Shown one piece after another: positions 56,101 through 64,000 of a stretch of 64,000 nt of DNA. The notes below the pieces were generated by a model. It had not been told where the DNA came from, made no database searches, and saw only the letters and a program-made list of their open reading frames with translations. Made by a program: the position numbers and the translations under genes. Source of the stretch: Jaminaea rosea. Lineage: Eukaryota; Basidiomycota; Exobasidiomycetes; Microstromatales. The stretch is from assembly GCF_003144245.1 (NCBI RefSeq), contig NW_020289980.1, positions 62,001 through 126,000 on the forward strand. The letters are read 5' to 3'. Every line of letters begins with the position of its first letter. The stretch's first letter is position 1.

Positions 56101-58076
56101 ATTTTGGCAGCGGTGGTCAAGACCAGTCTTGGGAGGTCAGGGTGGCGGTTGTGAGAGGTGGGACAGAAAGGATGGTGATGAGGGTGCTGTGGAAGGAAAG
56201 TGAGGTTACACGAGGCGGTTAGAGGAGCGGCGGATGGTAGTGTAGTGTGGAGAGGAAGGACTGTGATTGAAGGATGGTTCGCAGTAGCACAGCTAGGGGT
56301 TGACTGACGGCGGCGGCGAATTAAGCTGCCAGTCGTGAAATCAAGGCGCAGCGGCAGCGAGAGAGCAGCGGCAGCATTGCCAAGGCAAGTCGAGATTGCC
56401 ACGCGAGTCGACGGGTTGGCAGCCCGCCCGCCCGCCAGCTCGTCCGGCAGGGCTGCGATGGCCATCATCCAGCGGGCGGCAGGGCCGGTGCAGTACCTCG
56501 ATCCCGATCGATCCCTGTCAACGATGACCCACGGCCATGATCCCTCTCGTGTGAGCAAACGGCAATCGATCCGTCATCCCAATGTCATTCTGCCCTGCCC
56601 GCAACAGCAAAGGCAGAAGAGGGCTCCTCACGTCGCTCTGACGTCGTCTCTGCCTCACACGACACCTCGGCATCTTCGTGCCGCCGCGCCGCGCCGCTCG
56701 ATTCGACTTTGAGCAATCGGCATGGCTGCAAGACACAGCACACCACGCCACGCCACGCTACCTCCACTCGAGAAGCAGCACCCCTGCCCTCCTTGCTGCG
56801 ATCATGCCATGTGAAGGACAGCTCACCGTCGGAATCGGATGCGAATCTGATGGGGACGATGTGAGGCAGAGAAGGTCGAGGGCGGGGTTGCGTTGAGATG
56901 AGCATCGAGTTCTGGCTGAATTCAGAGCGGCGTAGGCGTAGACGGAGAGCTTGCCTGGCTCGCTGCCCTGGGCTACGGTCGATATGTGGTCTGAGCGCTG
57001 GTCTGAGCGCCAGAGACATTCGAGTCGACGAGGTTGAGACAGAAGCTCTTGATTGAGAAGCAAGTCTCTCTCGCATCTCTTTCTTATCGTGGACGGTACT
57101 TTGTGATGACTGAGCGGCCACGAGTCTGTGACGCATTCTCCCACTCCACCCCCACTCCTTCTTCAAGCCGATCCCATCGATAGCTTATCGTCCCCACCTC
57201 TTCAGCCGCTCTGTTCAGCCGACAAAGCCGCCCAACAGCCGCGCACGACCATCGAGGTATGGCGCTATGAGAACGTCTTGAGCGAGACGATGAAGCGGGG
57301 AAAGTGAACTCTGCAGAACGGATGCCCGTTGGTGGTTAGGGCTCTACGAGGTGCATCGGTCACAAGAAGGTGACGGCGATCCAGCGGGAAGAAGGTCCGC
57401 CCGCCCGCCCGCTACGCCGACGGATCAAAGCTTGAGCTCAAGGCCGACGCGGCGACCGCGAGACCCCACCGAACGTCTACCTCGCTCGATGGGAGGGCAG
57501 CGCTGGCCCTATCTCGTCGACGACGTTGGCCTTCTCCCTCTGACGCTGCTCCACTTGATTCGATCTCATCACTCATCTCGTTTAGCATGTTTTCGTCGAT
57601 GCGAAGTGGGGAAACAAGGGCGGGTGAGGCGGAGACGGCGAGTGACGTTGGAGGTCCTTGTTCTTGTCCTCGTTGAGAGCTCGCCGCCTTAGTGTGCGGG
57701 GTCGCCGCGGCCAAGTCGGTTAACGCGGCGGCGGCTTGCATCGAGAGTTGACTGTGTGGCTGGGTGCTTTTGACTGAAGGGCCGCCTTGGAGACGAAGTG
57801 ATGGCCGTCTCGAGTTGGGATGCGGGGCGGCGATTGGGGCCCGTGCACTGGACCGCGTGACGAGACGAGCAAGCTTCCTCTCTCTCCACAACCCCCTCGC
57901 ACCTCTGCCTCAGTGCTGATTGCTGCTTGCTGCTGCGCCATCGCTCTTCCCATATAGCGTCGGCCTTTCGACGAGGGAGCTACGACTGCTTCACCCCGAC
58001 CCAGAGAACAGACGCCGCCCAGACCGTCTATAAAGCTCTCTTTGCAGCTGCCGCCCTCTTCGTCTTCCAGCCCTCA
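56101..58076. other. 1.98-kb gene-free region between PRM10-like gene and FDH1
   Basis: Divergent promoter interval. I see no ORF with family character on either strand. A tRNA A-box-like string (CGGCCAAGTCGGTTAA) occurs near 57706-57721 but there is no matching B box. The right end contains a TATAAAG at 58029. Confidence 0.45.
58029..58035 (+). promoter_or_regulatory. TATAAAG box before formate dehydrogenase
   Basis: TATAAAG in the context GTCTATAAAGCTC, 42 bp upstream of the first FDH1 ATG at 58077. If it functions as a TATA box it implies a very short leader, or initiation downstream of the first ATG. Confidence 0.45.
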
Positions 58077-59424
58077 ATGCTATTTGCTCGATACGCTACA
58101 CCCCTTCTTCGTCGAACAACTGCTACCGCTATCCAAGCACCCCTCCGCAACTTCTCAACTACTCGAGCTAATATGGTCAAGGTGAGCACACCACCAGAAC
58201 GCAGCGTGCTCCTTCGCAAGTGGCGCTGACTTCCCCGCTCCTTTGCCCTCGCACAGATCGTAACTGTCCTCTACGACGGCGGCAAGGCTGCTCAGGAGGA
58301 GCCCAGGCTCCTCGGTACCACCGAGAACTGCCTCGGTCTCCGAGAGTACTGCCAGAAGAACGGCCACGAGCTCATCGTCACTTCCGACAAGGAGGGCGCC
58401 AACAGCGTCTTCCAGAAGGAGACGACTGGCGAGAACGGCGCTGCTATCCTTGTCTCCACGCCCTTCCACCCGGCCTACTTGACCAAGGAGATCATCGACA
58501 AGTCACCCAACCTCAAGCTCGCCGTCACTGCTGGTGTGAGTGCTTGGTGATCCGCAGATCCCGATGGCATCCTGTCGCCCGATGCTCACACCTGTACCCT
58601 CTCTTATCGCGTGCCAGATTGGCTCTGACCACGTCGACCTCAACGCTGCTGCCTCCAAGGGTATCACCGTCGCAGAGGTCACCGGCTCCAACGTCGTCTC
58701 CGTCGCCGAGCACGTCATCATGACCATGCTCATTCTCGTCCGCAACTACAACGTCGGCCACGCCCTCTCGATGCCCGGCGGCAGCTGGTCCGTTGGTGAG
58801 GTTGCCCGCAACGAGTTCGACCTCGAGGGCAAGGTCATCGGCACCATCGGTGCTGGCCGTATCGGCTACCGTGTCCTTGAGCGTCTCGTTCCCTTCAACC
58901 CTTCCAAGCTCTACTACTACGACTACAATGAGCTCCCCGCCGAGGCAGCCAAGAAGGTCGGTGTCGAGCGCGTCCACGACCTCAACGAGTTCCTCCAGAA
59001 GTGTGACGTTGTTACCGTCAACTGCCCACTCCACGAGGGCACAATCGACCTGATCAACAAGGACAACATCAAGCACCTCAAGGGCAAGTGGCTCATCAAC
59101 ACCGCCCGCGGAGCCATCTGCAACGCCGAGGCTGTGGCTGAGGCCGTCAACTCGGGCTCTTTGCTCGGCTACGGAGGTGACGTGTGGAACAAGCAGCCCT
59201 TCCCTGAGAACCACCCGTGGAAGGCAATGGTTGGGCCCAACGGTAGGGGTAATGCCATGACTCTCCACACCTCGGGCACATCGCTCGACGCGCAGGCTCG
59301 CTATGCCAAGGGAACGATCGAGATTATCGACAACTTCCTCAACAACAAGCCTCAGCGAAAGGAGGACCTCATTGTGGACGCTGGCGGATATGCTACGGCC
59401 GCATACGGACAGAGGAACAAGTAA
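58077..59424 (+). CDS. FDH1: NAD+-dependent formate dehydrogenase, mitochondrial targeting leader
   Basis: Oxidises formate to CO2, reducing NAD+. Exons 58077-58181, 58257-58535 and 58618-59424 join in phase 0 to give 396 residues. The first 32 residues (MLFARYATPLLRRTTATA...) are Arg/Ser/Thr-rich and acid-free, typical of a mitochondrial presequence. M33 starts the canonical fungal cytosolic form MVKIVTVLYDGG. The NAD motif is GTIGAGRIGYRVLERL, followed by the catalytic Arg (INTARGAICN) and the HTSGTSLDAQARYAKG histidine motif. Two in-frame initiation points therefore allow both organellar and cytosolic products. Confidence 0.96.
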
Positions 59425-62189
59425 GGAGCTTCGTGGGCATGTCTGCTGTCAGCGTGCGTTGTGCGCTGAGGGGCGGAAGTGGTCCCATGCTGCGACTGCT
59501 GCCGGGCAGTAGGCGTTGACTCCCAGTCTCGCTCCTTCTATTCCCGCTGTCGTCTCGTTGCTCGAAATGAAAGCCATATATCACCACAAAGCTGAGTGTG
59601 CTCTGCGACTGCCACGTGTATTAGCATTGATTCGCCTCTCTTCATGGACTAGCTTGGGTCGTACAAGGGAGATCAGAACATCGTTGCTTCGTTCTGCTCA
59701 CTTCCGTTCAGCGAGGCCCGTGCGTACACCTTCGCCCAGAGTCACAGCATCGATTCGGAGGACTCAGGCCCGACTACGCATGCACAGGGTCACTCACTGG
59801 TCCAGCTACGTATCTGCATGCAGTACTGCCGCCCAGTACGCGCTCTTCTCGACCTTGGCACCGTCTGTGCGCTCTCATTCTCCATGCGTACGTCGAGGCG
59901 TGGAATGGGAAAGGAGAGGGACCGCATCAGCATCAGGCCTAAATACACCCGGACACCGTGTGACAGAAATTCAGAAAGTACACACAGCAAAGGTCACCCT
60001 CGCTCACCTCAGTAAGTAGAGCGAGTCGGCATGAGGTAGATTTCTCGTCTTGGGCTGGCAGACTTCCAGTACTGACTCACCTCGAGGATCGGATGTCTTA
60101 CTTGGCACTGCCGTGTGGCTACCTGTGTCGATTGAAGGTATTGCGAGTGCAGGTCAGGTCGGTCCATTTACCAGCTTACACTGCCTTCGCCCCTCGCCGT
60201 AATCAGTGGTCATCGCACCTCATTCGCCCCATAAAGGGCGCTCAGGAGAATAGAGCTTTAATCTCGTGCACAGGCATCATTATAATCGTCATTGGAGTCT
60301 GATACGCGCTGCTACTCACAGAGCGTGTGCGAGTCCTCCCGCGCACCGTACAGCCCTCCTTCGCGCTGAGACCTCACCGTGTCGAGGCCGCAGCAAGTGT
60401 AACGATGAGACGTTCGAGAGCGGGAAAGCTGCAATCCTCGGGCAGAACATCGCAAAGGGTAAGAGAAGTGCGGAAACCGGCGAAGATGGTAAGAAGGGAG
60501 GATTGAGCCTCGCTGGCGCGGGCGGTGACAACGACGGCGAGACGTGGACGGCTGGAAACGGCGGCGGCAGTGACCGATCGGCCAGGAACGAGGCGGGACT
60601 CAATGATGCCGCGCACAACGAGCCAGCCAGATGGGAGCGGACTCACTCTCACTACAGCGAAAATGGACTCGACATTTCCAACCTGCATGGGATGGTGTGA
60701 CATTGCCAGAAGGATACGGTCACGGCGACATGACCCGTGACACCGCAAAGCATTCAACATCGTGCGGGCATGCCGACCCGAGTCATAGGCGTCCGCTACG
60801 ATCTACCGTGAGTGTTGCATGCATCCATTGTCCGGCGCAGTGTCTGCTTCGCGCCATCCAATGATCCTCGTTCACGCGACCAGGGAGGTATGCGCATGCA
60901 AAAGAGGAGAAGTAGCATCAGCCCCGATCTTGGTCAACTCAAGTCGCATTAGTGGCTCAGATGATGTCGGCGCGTTGTCCGTACGTCTCTCTCGCTCGCT
61001 CGTGGCAGCGATGCGAGTCGGTATGAGGTGAGAATATCGTCATAGCCAGGGAGGCAGGGTTTGCAGCGCACACTCACGTAACGAGTCGGAGTGACGCTGT
61101 GCTGTCAACGCGCCAATCGTTGACAGGCCTCCGATGGGTCAGTCTCGTGGGATGTTTGGAGGTTCAATCACTCCATCGCTGTGACCTCATCGGAGCGAGA
61201 GACCTGGTAGAACGCCACAGTGACGCGGTCGCGGGCGAGGGAGACGTAGGCAACGTATAGAACAGGAGGTGATGCATTGAACGTTTCAAGGAGCCTAGGT
61301 CTGCAAGCATGATATTTGTAGGCCAATCACGCTTGCTGCTCTCTCACTACCATCTCTTCTTCGAGAGTGAGGCACAAATTCGATTGGCAAATACGAGTCA
61401 ACCATTGCGGCGTCGTTCGCTGGGATGATCGGACCAGCCTGCTCTAACCGAGTCGTCTGGAATCCGTGCGCACCTTGATCGACTGGCGAGAGGAGTCAGA
61501 CGCTAGTCTACTCGTGTTCGCCCGACCTCGTTGCACGGCGATGCGTCCGAGACGTCAATGAATGTTCAATATGAGGATGCTTGCTCGCACCCATGGCGGC
61601 AAAGCTAGACTTACGCTAGGAGAGGATGGCTGAGGTGAGTCACAGTGAGTCTGCGGCATTGCCGGGACGGAGTGGCCACAACAGTGGCGTGAGGCAGGCA
61701 CACCTCGTCAATACAATCAGCATCATCACTTCGTCATATCCTACTAGGTCGAATCGGCCACCTCGAACGGATGGCAGGATGGTGAATGACGAGAGCCCGA
61801 AAAGAGTGTCGCCTGAACGGAGATTTGGTCATCGCTCCTCCTTCCTTTACGAGCAGCATGACTCATACCGAAGCGGTCGTAATAGTCTGTCTGCGTTGCT
61901 CGCTATTAGTGGCGCCAATGCCCGCTGTGCACCTCTCGACTTTCGCGAAGTTGAGGGGACATCGTATGAAGAAGTAGCTGTTCTGTCGGCTCCGAGGCTT
62001 CCGCCCTCATTGCGCGCTGCGGGTTCGTCCCGCAATTTTGCCGCCCAGCACCGGAGCCACGTGGACTGACTCTCCCGGCGAGCTCTGGATGGCTGGGCGG
62101 GCGGGCGGACGTCAAGGCTAGTCCAGCACACGGGCTGCTCTGCTCTCCTTCCTCTTGTTCACCACCAACACCCTCACACATCACCAACA
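59425..62189. other. 2.77-kb gene-poor region between FDH1 and RPP1
   Basis: Longest stretch without a recognised gene. Its frames are short and lack any family motif. Composition is less GC-rich and less biased than the coding flanks. Pieces look like 3' untranslated sequence of FDH1 (59425-59600) and the RPP1 promoter (the last few hundred bp). I saw no tRNA, snRNA, 5S rRNA or element ends by eye. Confidence 0.45.
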
Positions 62190-63012
62190 ATGGCCTCTTC
62201 CGACCTCGCCTCGACCTACGCTGCCCTCATCCTCGCTGACGAGCAGCAGGAGATCACCGTGAGTATGCGTGCTGAGATGCACCGCATAGAGTCAGAGTTG
62301 GGACGAGGGACGGACGAAGGTTGGGAGGAACGAGGGAGAGAAGGAACGAGATGAACCAGGACGCACTGCGATGCGCATGGCAGCAATCAGAGAGCAGAGT
62401 TAATGACGGAGGAAAGAGTGGCTGGTAAGGACGGCTAGCTCTCAAGTGTCGGAAGATTGCATCTTGGTGTCTCCAAGCGGTGCGACGGCAACCAGGAAGG
62501 CGCCGAGGGGGAATGCACAGAAAGCGTCAGCCTTCCCAAACGTCATCGTCGGATGGCACTCGCGGGAGGAAAAGGGGTTCTGACTCAGGAGAGGGACACA
62601 TTCGCTTCATCATCCGTCCCCCACAACGATCGAGCAACACCCACTCACACGCCTATTCATGCCGCCTCTCCTTCGCAGGCCGACAAGATCGTCTCCCTCA
62701 CCACGGCTGCCAACTGCCCCGTTGAGCCCATCTGGGCCACCCTCCTGGCCAAGGCTCTCGAGGGCAAGGATGTCAAGGACATGCTGAGCGCCGTCGGCTC
62801 CGGCTCCGGTGCCGCCGCTGCTGCCCCCGCCGCCGCCGCTGCTGGCGGTGCTGCGCCCGCTGCCGCTGAGGAGAAGAAGGAGGAGAAGAAGGAGGAGAAG
62901 GAGGAGTCGGATGACGGTGCGTGCGCGAGCGATTGCTGCGAAGATGGCACCGTGCGTGCTGCTGACTTGCTCCCAATCTCGCACAGACATGGGCTTCGGT
63001 CTCTTCGACTAA
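62190..63012 (+). CDS. RPP1: 60S acidic ribosomal protein P1
   Basis: Stalk protein of the large ribosomal subunit that recruits translation factors. Exons 62190-62258, 62679-62916 and 62987-63012 give 110 residues. The N-terminal helical domain ([44 protein letters not shown]) is followed by an Ala/Gly-rich hinge, a Lys/Glu-rich stretch, and the conserved C-terminal [11 protein letters not shown] that binds elongation factors. The last junction splits the first Asp of DMGFGLFD. Intron 1 is long (420 nt), as is common in ribosomal protein genes. Confidence 0.97.
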
Positions 63013-63534
63013 GCGTTTGCCGCAATCAAGGCAGCAACGTCGACCACCACGACCGAGCTGCCCAATCCTGCCGGCTATCGTCTCATCACCTCATCATACT
63101 CTGTAAAAGTACTCTTCTTCTACATCCCCTCTGTTGCGCCAGCTCCCATTCAGCGGCTGGAGGGCGACCCGCCTCTATGTGCGACGTCGTTCGCTCGCAA
63201 TACACAGAGATCTCCGACCACGAAGCGCGGTGTGATGATGCACTGAGTGCCGGCCGTAGTGACAGTACTCTGCTGAGGCTTTGTGTGATGTTGCGTTGAA
63301 TGAAGGTGGCCATCGATGTGGTTCCCGTAGCCGTCTTGCCTGCTTCCCGCCCGCCTTGCCGCGTAGAGAGGCGCGTGGCTGCCAGTCCGTGTCTCCGACG
63401 TCAGCCTGCGTTCCACGAAAGTCGCGTGCGTCCTGCATTTCTCATCTCCCCAATCAATTCGCTCATAACATCTCCATCAACTCAGGCGCTGGCTCTCTCC
63501 TCCTCTCTTCATCACCACTGCCAGCTTGCCCGCC
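63013..63534. promoter_or_regulatory. Intergenic between RPP1 and RAD18
   Basis: 522 bp: RPP1 3' end on the left and the RAD18 upstream region on the right, with C/T-rich sequence before the start. Nothing else identified. Confidence 0.4.
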
Positions 63535-63951
63535 ATGTTGCGAGCAGGCGGAAGCTCCAAGTGGCAAGAGGACGTGCAGGACGTCGGCGACCCCTCGGAC
63601 TGGCTGGGTGGATCTTACGCCTTTCTCAAGGAGCTCGATGGCACTTTGAGATGCGAAATTTGCTCAGTGAGACGGCGAGAGGGTGGTGGAGAGTCCAAAA
63701 CTAACTGCTCACTGACGCAAACTGCTCATCGCTGCGCTACGCCAGGACATCCTCCGCGCTCCCGTCTCGATCAAGAAGTGTTCTCACGTCTTCTGTTCGA
63801 CCTGCATTCGCGATTACATCAATCAGCCGTCCGCTCCCGGAGCGCCGACTGAGCGGCCATGTCCAAACTGTCGACAGCCAAAGGTGTACGACTCGGAGCT
63901 GGTGCCCATGCCGCAGCTGGAGATGGCCGCGGAAGCCTGGAGAGGCGCGAG
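63535..63951 (+). CDS. RAD18: RAD18-type RING E3 ubiquitin ligase, 5' part only
   Basis: Ubiquitin ligase that monoubiquitinates PCNA in post-replication repair. Exons 63535-63666 and 63746-63951 (phase 0) give 112 complete residues; a GTGCGT donor follows at 63952 and the gene runs out of the window. A RING finger of the C3HC4 type is complete: C40, C43, C56, H58, C61, C64, C83 and C86. The lead sequence (SDWLGGSYAFLKELDGTLRCEIC) and the post-RING part (CRQPKVYDSELVPMPQLE) match the Rad18 N-terminus. Later SAP and zinc-finger domains lie outside. The retained frame runs into a stop shortly after 63951, so the intron call is needed. Confidence 0.9.
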
Positions 63952-64000
63952 GTGCGTGGGTCGCGGCGGGAGGTGTTAAAGATCGAGCAGCAAGCGAAGG

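Noticed and set aside
57700-57850. A-box-like string suggesting an intron-bearing tRNA
   Set aside because: CGGCCAAGTCGGTTAA resembles a tRNA D-arm promoter, but no B box (GGTTCGANTCC-like) or closing acceptor stem with proper spacing was found.
61140-61200. T-loop-like GGTTCAATC suggesting a tRNA
   Set aside because: The closing pair next to the loop is mismatched and there is no A box or anticodon arm upstream.
62259-62678. RPP1 intron 1 as a snoRNA host
   Set aside because: No good C box (RTGATGA) paired with a D box and terminal stem was seen.

Overview
The window is an ordinary, gene-dense stretch of nuclear chromosome from a filamentous or dimorphic fungus, almost certainly a basidiomycete. 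The genes are GC-rich with GC-ending codons. Most have 0-3 short spliceosomal introns (about 50-110 nt, GTGAGT-type donors, CAG acceptors). The gene content is fungal: Zn2Cys6 and WOPR regulators, an NRC-2/Fpk1 kinase, a PHO85-type cyclin, GRG1/CCG-1, and a fused THI6. The low intron number and long low-complexity tracts suggest Ustilaginomycotina more than Rhodotorula-like fungi or mushrooms, but this is inference. I see no mobile element, virus-like element, CRISPR array, rRNA or secure tRNA.

Layout. 1-12 kb: C-terminally cut SIR2 deacetylase (-), a large Zn2Cys6 factor, an AMID/FSP1-like oxidoreductase, a DHA1-type MFS transporter and an AMMECR1 protein. 13-20 kb: an Fpk1/NRC-2 kinase with the diagnostic DFD motif, a 2-kb region holding a possible small spliced gene, and a WOPR master regulator. 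20-30 kb: D-serine dehydratase, a PHO85-type cyclin (-), ceramide synthase and an LRR protein (-). 30-42 kb: NAD+ synthetase, an unknown His/Gln-rich protein (-), VTI1, GRG1 (-), ATP23, THI6 (-) and DPM1. 42-50 kb: a TBC1D20/Gyp8-type Rab GAP (-), ATP synthase subunit d (-), and a NIMA kinase (-) divergent from PIN1/ESS1. 50-64 kb: a Gfo/Idh/MocA oxidoreductase, a PRM10/ThrE membrane protein (-), formate dehydrogenase, a 2.8-kb gene-poor gap, ribosomal protein P1 and the 5' part of RAD18.

No operon or biosynthetic cluster is visible. The genes are mostly housekeeping and regulatory, arranged as divergent and convergent pairs. The most suggestive arrangement is the NIMA-PIN1 pair sharing a 365-bp intergenic region, because PIN1 was first found as a NIMA-interacting protein. 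Exon structures were worked out by eye from splice consensus, reading-frame continuity across every junction, and agreement with remembered family sequences. Gene names rest on family recognition, not on a database search.
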